Shown here: positions 1 to 10,997 of the stretch, piece after piece
Numbering within the stretch: position 1 is the stretch's first letter
Layout of the letters: every line of letters starts with the position of its first letter
Assembly (NCBI GenBank): GCA_963971405.1
Contig: OZ020487.1
Coordinates: forward strand, 40,087,039-40,151,038
Source of the DNA: Psococerastis gibbosa
Lineage: Eukaryota > Arthropoda > Insecta > Psocodea > Psocidae
DNA: 64,000 nt
Direction: 5' to 3'
Translations under genes and position numbers: made by a program
The notes under the pieces: generated by a model
Told to the model about the DNA's origin: nothing
Seen by the model: only the letters and a program-made list of their open reading frames with translations
Databases searched by the model: none

Positions 1-904
1 GAAAATATTCAAGTCAATTTAATTGTTATGCAACTTGACAAGGGTAACCAATAAACTCAAAGAAATCCAGCAAATTTGGAGCAGCCTATAACTCAAAAAA
101 GAAAACCACTTTGGGTATTTCGTTGACCCTTGAAAACAATTTCATGACAACTTTTCACAAAATAAATTTCAGAAATGTGGTTTGAATATCGTAAGCCGCT
201 AATAGATACCCCGTTAATGCCGCGTATATAGTCTACGATATAATATAATTATTAACAATATAATTCATTTTCCAAAAGCATCATATACTTTATTTTACTT
301 TTTAGTGATATTTGTAGCCTACCTACTTTTAAATTAAATATAGAATTTTTTACATTAATTTAATATTTATTATTATTATTTTAAATTGTAGCGCAAAAAA
401 TCAATAAAGTCATCATATTAAATTGCGGCAACCCCCCCCCCCCCCCACCCCACCCTGCCCCAAATAAAAATTCGGCTGAGCCCGTCCATACAGTCCAACC
501 GACGGTTCACTGCGGTTTCAAGCCAATCAGATGGCCGTGATTTCGCGCCAATTCTATTGCATTGAACCGACGAAAACACGCCATTATAGTAAAGCTAATA
601 TATTAATTATCAATTAATTAAGTCGGTTTGCAAACTTTTTACTTAACTATGAGGCTTCGTATGTCGCATACTTCCACCTTGAACCCAAAACAAAGCAATA
701 ATAGCGATTAATATTGAAGAAAACTGGAATTTAAAAATTACCGGATAACGTTATGGCAGGCTGGTGCTACGCGTGTCCGCCTAGCGTTATGGCCCGCCCG
801 TATAGGTGTGAATGAATGTGTGAATGTCTCTGCACTTTAGTGTTAGATTAGTAATAATAATGCACCTTTGTAACACTATTTAGCTAGCCCTCTAGTTGAG
901 TTTA
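1..904. other. AT-rich flank, no gene seen
   Basis: No ORF with homology. It contains a poly-C run at about 431-453 followed by a CCCCAAATAAAAATTC context like other G/C-tract repeats here. A first Mth-like exon could lie here, but none can be supported. Confidence 0.5.
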
Positions 905-1287
905 GGCGCCCATTCCAGCAACCGGCTAGGGCTATTTACAAAAACGGTGACGTGGTAGCAGACATTCAAGACTTAGGCGGGGTTTCCACCGACTTCGCAT
1001 TGCAGAATTGACGGAAATGTTTATTTTCCTCTATGCCATAGTTAAAATTGATCAATGATCATACAGTAAAATCACAAACAAACAAACTAAAATTAAAAAT
1101 GTCGTCATGGGATATGTTAAGTACAAACATTTTAATAGAATTCTATAAAAAGAAAAATTCTAATTTCCGTCAATGTCATTTGCATTCTGCAATGCGAGGT
1201 CGGTGGAAACGCCACCTAAGTCTTGAATGTCTGCTACCACGTCACTGTTTTTGTAAATAGCCCTAGCCGGTCGGTGGAATGGGCGCC
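905..1287. mobile_element. Harbinger-like foldback element, copy 1 (+ orientation)
   Basis: Starts GGCGCCCATTCCAGC and ends in the inverted form GGAATGGGCGCC, flanked by TTA on both sides (902-904, 1288-1290). Terminal arms of about 110 bases pair with each other. The core contains a short ORF from the ATG at 1099 ([20 protein letters not shown]). Confidence 0.85.
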
Positions 1288-1544
1288 TTAAGAAAGGGCC
1301 TCCGTTAGGGTACCCTAGTACAATAAAGTAACTATAATTATTATTACATGGGGGTTGCTGGCCTACTCAAGGCGGTTAGGAACATAGGATGTATTGTTCG
1401 AACAATGGGATCGAGTTTGTAAGGTACATGATAGCGTGCTAACTATGCATAAAATACAGGATATCGTATGTCTATCTTTATAAATATACTATATTTATCA
1501 AACTGTAAATGCATAGTATCAGGCCCATTTCGTTTTTTCTTTTT

Positions 1545-1675
1545 TTTCTTTTCCTTGTCCAGTATTCCCTGGAGCATATATTACAACAATACAATACATA
1601 ATAATACCATCCCGCATCCCCAAGCTAGCGATTATTTGGGACAAAAGACTCATACAGTGCTGCTAAACAAGGCTT
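1545..1675 (-). repeat. Dispersed repeat, likely LINE 3' end, copy 1
   Basis: The same sequence occurs in opposite orientation at 44553-44700, including CCTTGTCCAG, AATACATAATAATACCATCC and AGCAGCACTGTATGAGTCTT in reverse. Read on the - strand it ends in an A-rich tract, like a retroposon 3' end. Confidence 0.6.
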
Positions 1676-2140
1676 AATCATTTATTTTTGTTATTAATTT
1701 ATATTTTTTATTTTATTTTAATTTTATTTTTACTTGTTATTTTAATGTTAATAGTCAGTTTTTTTATTATTATTACCTTCCATTGACCAACCATATTTTT
1801 ATACTTATAGTAATAATAAAAGTAATGATGATAATGACATTTATTATTGCCATCGACAGCTTCTCTATAGTGAACATTATAATATGTCCCCACTGATAGC
1901 GATTACAATTTAAAGTTTAAGTACAGTAAAATAGCCTATAATAATAAATAAATATTAATAAATTAAGTTTTTAATTCCTCGCCCAACAAACACACAATAC
2001 ATGGTGAAATTGTGCTGTATCAGTGAAGGGGAAGGTAGGGACTATGTATAACATTCTGTGATGGTCCCTATATAGGCTAGCTTTATCGTTATATACCTAC
2101 AATGGCATTTAAATTTTTATTTTTTATTTTCATTTTTATT
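1676..2140. other. AT-rich intergenic stretch, nothing recognised
   Basis: Low-complexity T- and A-rich DNA without coding signal. Confidence 0.5.
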
Positions 2141-2312
2141 TTTTAAAAAGTTTAATCGCATACATACGATTTAATTATTAATGAATCCGATTTGCCTCTT
2201 TAGTCGCCCCTGTAGGTTAGTACCCGTGTTGAATTACGACATGTCTCCGATCGCATGGCGTGTAAAGACTCGCACAAGTGCAAGCACGTTACCACCTGGC
2301 CATCGAAGTCGC
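2141..2312 (-). mobile_element. SINE-B copy
   Basis: On the - strand it reads a tRNA-like head (CTTCGATGGCCAGGTGGTAA), a body with GATCGGAGACATGTCGTAA, then CTAAAGAGGCAAATCGGATT and a T/A-rich tail. The family has about 11 copies in the window. Confidence 0.75.
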
Positions 2313-2520
2313 CAGTAATATTTAATATTATTATTATGAATATTATTATTTAAAATTATTATTTATAATAGCTACATGCAATACGTCTGCACAATAATAT
2401 AATTACAAAGAATAACACAAGAGCAAAAGGACTTTAAGGCATAGGTCTGTTTATAATGCCAAATACGTCAGATTTGAAGTCAGGTAGACTCAGTGCACGT
2501 GAATCGAGATCGTTTAGCTA

Positions 2521-2913
2521 AGGCGCAGTTTCCACCGACCGGCTAGGGCTAAATACAAATACGGTGACGTGGTAACAGACATTCAAGACTTAGGCGGTGT
2601 TTCCACAGACCTCGCATTGCAGAACGCAAGTGGCATTGACGGAAATGTTTGTTTTACTCTGTGCCATAGTTAAAATTGATCAATGATCATAGAGTAAAAT
2701 CACAAACAAACTAAAATTAAAAAATGGCGTCATGGGAAATGTTAATTACAAACATTTTAATAGATTTCTATGAAAAGAAAAACAAAAATTTCCGTCAATG
2801 TCATTTGCATTCTGCAATGTGAGGTCGGTGGAAACCCCGCCTAAGTCTTGAATGTCTGTTACCACATCACCGTATTTGTATTTAGCCCTAGCCGGTCGGT
2901 GGAAACCGCGCCT
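2521..2913. mobile_element. Harbinger-like foldback element, copy 2 (+ orientation)
   Basis: Termini are AGGCGCAGTTTCCACCGACC and its inverted counterpart GGTCGGTGGAAACCGCGCCT. It shares the core and small ORF with copy 1. It ends about 135 bases before the first recognised Mth-like exon. Confidence 0.85.
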
Positions 2914-3050
2914 TATTAATAACATCAATGCTCCATGTAAGTGGTGTCTTCGAGATGAAATTAGCAACGAACCAAGTTTAGCCTTAGATGTTAATTTCTT
3001 ACACCACTATGCTAAAATTGTGAAAATAGCTTTACTTTTCGTTGTTGCAG

Positions 3051-3266
3051 TTGACTTTTTCGAACATTTCAACGAATCGGAAGTCTGTGAGTCGCAGCAA
3101 AGTTCACAATATGTAGATGTAACTCGTCAAGGAAATTGGGGACTTCCCCCATGTCCTGTACACAGCTTCGTAACTCTTTGTAATGTTGGGATTTCGAACA
3201 ATGACACTTTGATACATTACTACCCTCACAACTCGACGTCGTGCTACCAAGGAAACTGCTACTCAG
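3051..3266 (+). CDS. Mth-like receptor, ectodomain exon 1 (first recognised exon)
   Basis: The acceptor is a pyrimidine-rich stretch ending GTTGTTGCAG at 3050 and the donor is GTAGGG at 3267. The exon starts with two bases of a split codon and ends in phase 1. It encodes five cysteines and several N-glycosylation sites (NES, NDT, NST), as expected of an extracellular domain. The frame stays open upstream through 2916-3050 into a MITE and includes a hydrophobic run (KIALLFVVAV) that resembles a signal peptide but has no in-frame ATG outside the MITE. I therefore prefer splicing at 3051. Confidence 0.7.
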
Positions 3267-6200
3267 GTAGGGTGATTTTATGGAAATTTGATTTAAGATC
3301 TTCCCTTACGGCACGGTATTGTATTGTACAACACCTACACTTCCTATAAGGGTATGCATGTACATACGTAATCCATAATATTGCTAGATGCAGCAATAAC
3401 ACCTTTTCTATTATGTACTGCGTAGCGATTCGTTTAGATAGCACATGCCATGAATTTTTTATTTAACAATCTTTCAATTTCTATAAATATTTCATTCTTT
3501 GTATTATTGTACTTGACTTGTATATGCATCCAATAACCCTTTTCTACGGCCGTGACAGTGTGACAGATCACATGTTGAGTGTTGTTCAATTCGTTTCAGT
3601 CTTTACAAAATTATCACGTTTTGTAGATTTCCAATATTGTATGCTATCATATATAACAACAATTATAGAGATACAGCGTACCTATTTAGCTTTGAAAGAA
3701 GCCTCTTTATGCAGGAAAACTTGAGGAAGTAAGACATGGAAAAATTGACGGAAACGGAATTCGAACTTGAGTCTCCTCCTTGTCGGAATAGTATGCTGAC
3801 CATTTGACGGATTTGGTGCTGAGCATACCACTCCGGCTAGGTGCAGAGACTTCCGAACCGTTTCCGTCCATACTTTTCATGTCTTTCTTTCCCTACTTTT
3901 GACGCATTCCCCTCCTGTATATTCTTAATTGTACTTTGAATACTGGGTGTCATACTCAAGATGCCTGAGCTTGTTTCAGAGGTTAACAACAATGGTACTA
4001 AAGCGATGATATTTCCACTAAAGGATGCTTGTGTTGATGACAAGCCATCTGGTAGCAAAACTGCAGTAGTCTGTCCTTGCCTAAGCGCTGTCTGTATACG
4101 GAAGTGCTGTCCAAAAGGAGAGCTCCTGGATGATTCTGCTGGAGTCTGTATCCGCAACAATACTGTTCCTGACTGGAGACCTGTTCTACAAGGGGTATGT
4201 ATCTAAGTTACGTGACGAAACAGTAGAATCTGGGATGATAAGCCATAGTCGTTCTGAAAGCTTACTTCCAAATGATTCGTCAACATCTGCGGTCGACATC
4301 TTTATTGAAACTGCGTAGACTTTTAAGAATGTATCTCGGAGGCTCAGTAGCCACTCACGCTTTCCGAACGACCACGGCCTATCATCCTGGATTCTACTGC
4401 TTCGTCACGTTAAGTATAAACTGTTCCATATAGGATAAAAGTGACAACAATAATAGTTCCAGTTTGAATTTTTTGATTAATCGCATCCACCTGGGAGGGG
4501 GGGGGGGGGTGACACGGAAGCGTAAAAGTCCTCATCCCGTCACCGAACCAAGTTAAAAAATTATAGACAATTGAAGGGAAATTTAATGGCACGTATTCTG
4601 TTCGCACTGTACGGAATTATTCGCGTAAATCCAACGGTTTATTCCACCGATTCACGAAAACTTAGAAAGTGAGCTGTCGACTTCATCTGTGCTTTATTTG
4701 TATTAACAAAACTCGAAAATGTAACTTTTGTTCATATATATTGTTGTTGTTGTTACTATTTATTGCGTAGAATTTAATTTGGTGTAATTTAAAAAATTAT
4801 TTATTAATTATATTATTAATACCTATTGAACCTATTGGAAACCCCGCCTTAAGCTGTATACGCACGATACGTTGGAGTGCCCCCACATCTGAGTCGGTAC
4901 AGGATGATGTCCTTTAAGTAGCTTAATCAAAAATTCAAGCTGGAGCCTGGAAACCCCCCCCCCCCACTACATTGAAGTGTTTTACAGCGCCAACAACTTA
5001 TGGTTGTTGAGTGGTTTACACATTTACACGTTATGGCTTGTTGTTTTGACTTCATGTCAAGGCTGTATATGTTTGACTTTGAATGTGACGTCAGCAATAA
5101 GTTTCTAGGCTCCAAATAAAATTTTGTCTTTTCTTTACTTTAACTCGTTAGGCGACACAGATTAATAAGGGATGATAATAACACGATCACAGCTAAAACC
5201 AAATTGATAATATGCCCCCTTCAAATGTGTTGGAATCACGTCATAACGCAGTTATTATAGCCTGTATACAAAGCCGTAGCCAAGGGGGGGGGGGTTCATG
5301 GGGGTTCAACCCCCCCCCCCCCCACTCGGAAATGAAATTGCTTGATACTAGAGAGAATCTGATTTTGAGAGGAAAAATAAAAACTACAATGTCCAATGAA
5401 ATTTCTGAAACCCCCCCTCCCCAAAAAAAAAATCCTGACTACGGCCTTGCCTGCATAAGTACGGTAGGAGAAATTTTGGATCCACAATAAAATGTTCCCC
5501 TGTGAGACATTTTATAAAAATAGCTCCACAGACATTTTATAACGTCAATCTATGTTAAGAAGTATTTAAAAAAAAGCTACAAACAGTACGTAGGTTATAA
5601 ATTATGCATTCGTTAGGTTCCCACGTAAATTGAACATAAAATTAATGAAAAATCCAGCGATAGAACCTATAGTAATAAGTAAGAAAGTCAAGAGTAACTT
5701 ATAGCCGCGGAGATTTCCCGGAACATAAAAAACACTGGAAGAGAACGAAGTTAAGAAACAATCGTTTTCCCTCCTCCAGGCAATTACTTGGTATTTAAGT
5801 GAATGAGCTGACCGAGAAGCCAACGGGAGCGGTAATGAAGAGCGATGACTCGTTTTACCTCACGTTCCTTCCGGTTTCTCAGCTCCGCTAAATTAAAGTT
5901 TTTTCTGTATTTACTTGCAACAGATCGAAGCAGAATGAAGCGAAACACAGGATTTTACTTTTTCAATTTAGTTTGTCGTAGTGAGAATTTCGGAAAAATA
6001 GAGTATCTCGGCCAATATAGTGACTTCGGTGGGAAGGTGGTAGTACTTGTACTTGTGCGAGTCTCTACGCACCTTGTGGTCAGACACGTGTCACGTACGT
6101 GTCGTAACTCGACACAAGTACGTATTATGCTACTTAGTGAGGCGATTGAAGAGATTAATTAGGATACATAGATTAATTTGTTGGTACACGATTTAACCTT

Positions 6201-9200
6201 TTTTTTAGGAAAAAAGAAAGAATGCAGTAGGGGTCTTCACAGTGTTGGTGTTATCGAGTTATCGAGTTAGATGTGCTATCCAAGTTAACACACAATCGTG
6301 AGTGGACCTCGGGAGTGAATTATCATGCTATATCGAATACATTTAACAGAGTAAACACCATGGTAGTAGTCAGACGTTCGTGGCACGGTTTTAAAGAAAG
6401 TGACAGAACTCTATTCTAGTGCCACATTTGTATATATTTTTTGTTCATTTTGGTTATTATAATTTTTAGTATTTACGGTAATTGCTTGTGAAATAATAGG
6501 GGTCTTCACAGTGTTCGTGTTATCGAGTTATACCTAGTTAAGTGTGTTATATCAAGTTAAGTTAACACACTGATAACCCGATAACCAGCTAACCAGCGTG
6601 CTATCCTAAACGCACTTCCAAGTTGGTTAATGTGTTATTTACCTTGTGCTGCGATCGACAGCTCAGGTTTGACCGCCGCCATCTTTGTTTTTGTCGATTG
6701 ATTTGAAATTTTGTAGTATTTAAATTTATTTGTACAATCTATTATCACAAGCAATTACTGTAAATACTTAAAATTATAATAACCAAAATGAACAAAAAAT
6801 GTAAGCAAATGTGGCACTAGAATAGAGTTCTGCCACTTTCTTTACACCCGTACCACGAACGTCTGACTATTACCACGTTGTTTACCCTGTTATATATTTT
6901 TGATATAGCATGATAACTCACTCCCGAGGTCCACTCACGATTATTTGTTAACTTGGATAGCACATCTAACTCAATAACTCGATAATACGAACACTGATGA
7001 CCCCTAATAGATACTACAAATAAATTTAAATACTACAAAATTTTAAACGCGTGTTTCAAATCAATCAACTAAAACAAAGATGGCGGCGGTCAAACCTGAG
7101 CTAAATAGCACACTTAACCAACTTGGAAGTGCGTTTAGGTCTTAGGATAGCACGCTGGTTAGCTGGTTATCGGTGTGTTAACTTGATATAACACACTTAA
7201 CTAGGTATTACTCAATAACACGAACACTGTGTGAACACTACTGTATAATTACCTTAATTTTCCAAACATACACTAGATAGCCTACGTATATACAAAATAA
7301 TATAGTAGTAGAAATTATTGTATTGGCGATAGACATATTGGCCTCAAGGGCTCATAGAAATGCTAAGGGCGATGCGATTACATAGCCTGTTCCAAACTGC
7401 AACAAACTTGCGGTAGTGCGCACAGTTGGCAGCGGAACATGGTGTTTTTTTTTCTTTTTTCCAAAAAGATAAATCGCATAAAAACAATTTAATGAATGTA
7501 TCCAATTGACCTTTTCAGTCGCCTCTGTAGGTTATTACCCGTGATGAGTACGACACGTCTACGATTGCATGGCGTGTAAAGACTCGCACAAGTACGAGCA
7601 CGTTACCACCTGGCCATCGAAGTCGGCTGTAACACGATAACGCGTAGAGATAATCAGGAGGTCAACCCTGTCAGTCAACTCCTCCTTTCCCTGATGTGAA
7701 GGAATCTGCCCTTAAGGTGCCTCAAAGTAAGAAATAGACCCACTCCCCACAGGGTTGCTTAAAGCAGAAATAATGAAAGCAGGCGTTCGTAAGCCAAACC
7801 AACCAAATCGAGGTATCAATAGCAATTAGCCTAGGTTTGTATGTTTAACCTGTGTGTACAGTACACTGCTTTAGCAAACCTATTGACGCTTAATGGTGAG
7901 AAACAGTATAAAATGAGACCATTTCGAAATTCAATTAAATACAGAAGTTATGGATTTTACCCAAGTTTAAATTGATTGAAATATTGGTTTCCAGAGCAAA
8001 CTGAATGATGACTATTTTCTTTTGTCAAATTCATTTCCACCGCGGTGTGAGCAAACCGCCCACCTCCTCAAGATCCCATTCGACTACAATAAGCATTCCC
8101 GTTGCTTCTCAGAAGGCCATCTACAAAGAAGACAGCAATTTATTTTCAATCTTGATGGGAGCGTCAAGGTACGTAGGCTACCTATCTTTCGATTTTATTT
8201 ACAAAAACTTTAGATCTTGACATTGTGGTTCAACTCTGGAGCATCAGTCTTAATTTCATCAACAAAAACTACAAAAATAGGTGTCTTACTATAATCCTAG
8301 TTTAAAAATTTGCCCCAGCTGAACTGTAACATGTTGCACCTATCGTGTATTAAAGCAGCCTCCAAATCAATTTTAACACAAGAGCTTCTAACAAACTTTC
8401 TATTCTTAAATACCCAACAAATTACTACAACCATCATTCTTTCACAGTGAACACCTCTAGTCTTAGGAATTCCTTGTCAGAAGAAACGAAAACAGGGAAT
8501 GATTTAGGGAGACTTAGGACAGCCTGCCATCAGCTTCTGGGGAGTGAAGTGTGAGAATGAATGAATGAGTGCCTGTTCCATTATTATTTTCTTTTCGCCT
8601 TTTGTCTATTTTCAATAAAGTCTTTTTTCATTTCATTTCATTTTCTATCTGTTTCTTTTGCTGTTTTTTTTTCAGGAAATAAATGTTATGATGTTAATGA
8701 AAGATGACTCGCCTAAAATAAAGACGTTTTTCATTTCGTTCCAAAATCAGCCCACTATGCAGTACACCCAGTATTATTCGATTTTTCAAGACATATAGCG
8801 TAGTGGTACGGACTCTGACTTTCACCCGAAAGGTTGTTGGTTCGTCTGGCTACATTTTCTGGCCAAGCTTCGGAGGGCATGTAAAGTGGGCGGTCCCGGG
8901 CCTTCCTAGTTGAGTGTAAGAGAGGGCTTTACAGCCCTAACTCCGCTAGGTTGGCTTAGTAATAGAAACAACAAAAAGTCCTTATTTATTTATTTTTATG
9001 GTATATTGAACAACTTTAAATTGGGATGCATGGCAAATTTCTCTTCCAGCAGCTGCAGAGTTCTTCGAACTGAAGACTGATAATGGAGTTTAAGTTGGAA
9101 GGGATTTTCCAAACCGTTGATCCCCCTTCCCCCACTTGCCATCATTAAATCCAATTCCCATGCGAAAAGAAACAGAACACTTGAGTACATTAACCGTTGG

Positions 9201-10959
9201 CCAAATTTATGACAACTCGAGTCATTAATAGGCTAAAGCGAAATTCATGTGTCACCTCCCAATACAGCTCCTGCTGTCACTGTATCATAATGTTCTGAAT
9301 TATTATGCGGTGATACCTCGAGATACGAGATTAATTTGTTCCGAAACCTTACTTGTGTGTCAATTTGTTCGTATCTCAAAGTCATTTTCCCGATTGAAAT
9401 TAATTGAAATTCCATTAATCTGTTCCAGCCCCAAAAAGCCCCTAATTGTTTTATATGTATCGTAGAATATGAATAGCAGGAATTGCCTACTCGTACTAAC
9501 TTATAAATTCAATACTCCGCATTTTTTTTAACAATTTAATGAATGTATCCAATTGACCTCTTCAGTCGCCTCTGTAGAGGTTAAGTGTTGAGTTAAGACA
9601 CGTCTCCGATCGCATGGCTCGCATGGCTTGTAGAGACTCGCACAAGTTGCTTTTTTTTTTTTTTTTTTTAAGGTTAATCGCATACAAACAATTCAATGAA
9701 TGTAACCGATTGACCTCTTCCAATTGCAACAAAATTGTACTTATTTTGTATTATTTTTTAAAAATATATATTTATTCTATTCTATTCTATTCTATTCTAT
9801 TCTATTCTATTCTATTCTATTCTATTCTATTCTATTCTATTCTATTCTATTCTATTCTATTCTATTCTATTCTATTCTATTCTATTCTATTCTATTCTAT
9901 TCTATTCTATTCTTCAGTCGCCCGCCTCACTAAGTTACCTAATAGGTACTTGTGTCGAGTTACGGCACGTCTCCGATCGCATCAGGTATTTATACGTGTC
10001 TACGATTGCTATGATGTTCGCCAATCTTCGATAAAAGGGGCATTCGGAGAAGAAGATACTGTAATGGCAATCTGAAACTGATAAGGCAGTTATACTGTTC
10101 CAGATTGGCAAGTACAATTTCATATTCAAGCAAGATGAATATTGTGGCGAACACACCTTACATGAAGATGGATCTTTAATTCTCAATAATTTGTTATACT
10201 GCTTGCCAAAAGAAGCTACGCAGCGCCCAGAAAAATTTGGTGAGATAAATTTATAACTAATTATTAATAATTAATAAATATTAATATTAATAATTATATT
10301 ATTATTATATTATAATTATTAATAAATATAAATAATATAACTCAGCTATATTGCTTAGCCTATTTTTTTTTTAGCTTACACGATGATTCATATATCCTAA
10401 TATAGGGCCTTATTGTAAATTCTCCTCATCTTATCGAAGGACGTACCTACATACTAGTATTGCAGTTGTAGTTCATATTTGTATTCAAAGCCATGCTTTC
10501 TCCTCCAGTGAGCCAACATGGCGATTATTTTTAATCTTAACCTGAGATTAAAAATTGTACAAAAGATAATTTTAGTTTTGCAAACCTCATATCGCCTAAA
10601 TCGATCAGAAGAGACTGCTCTTGCCAGATTGCGCATAGGGCACACCCGCCTTACCCATCGACATTTGATGTCTGGTGACCAGCCCCCTACATGCAGCAGG
10701 TGCGGAGTCCCACAATCAGTGGAACACATAATTACCGAATGCCCTATATACGCAGCGGGCAGATTTTCGTTACCGAAACCACACACCCTGCCAAACTTAT
10801 TAGGGGACAAGCATGGGCCCGTCACGGCAACGTTAAGCTTTCTAAGCAAGACCGGAGTCATGCCCCACCTGTAGACTGTAGACAAAACCATTCTAAAACA
10901 CCCATGACTTCCGCACACACACACACCGACCGGAGCAAATACTCGAAAGAGTCCCGCGC

Positions 10960-10997
<38 letters not shown>

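Larger units (their letters stand above)
9653..10002 (-). mobile_element. SINE-B copy split by a (TTCTA)n-tailed insertion
   Basis: SINE sequence runs to GACCTCTTC (9720) and resumes as TCTTCAGTCGCC (from 9910). The intervening 9721-9909 is foreign. Confidence 0.7.

Noticed and set aside
1048..1260. Independent small gene in foldback copy 1
   Set aside because: The frame is shared by most copies of a transposon family and ends in its terminal arm; noted as an element ORF instead.
2852..3050. N-terminal extension of the Mth-like exon 1 frame
   Set aside because: It begins inside a foldback transposon and crosses a strong acceptor at 3050; the signal-like stretch has no own start codon.
3961..3979. 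Start codon ATG at 3961 for the receptor
   Set aside because: The phase of the previous exon and the strong acceptor at 3979 show this ATG is intronic; using 3960 as acceptor would give an immediate stop.
9614..10075. ORFs with repeated FYSIL units
   Set aside because: They are readings of the (TTCTA)n tract and SINE sequence.
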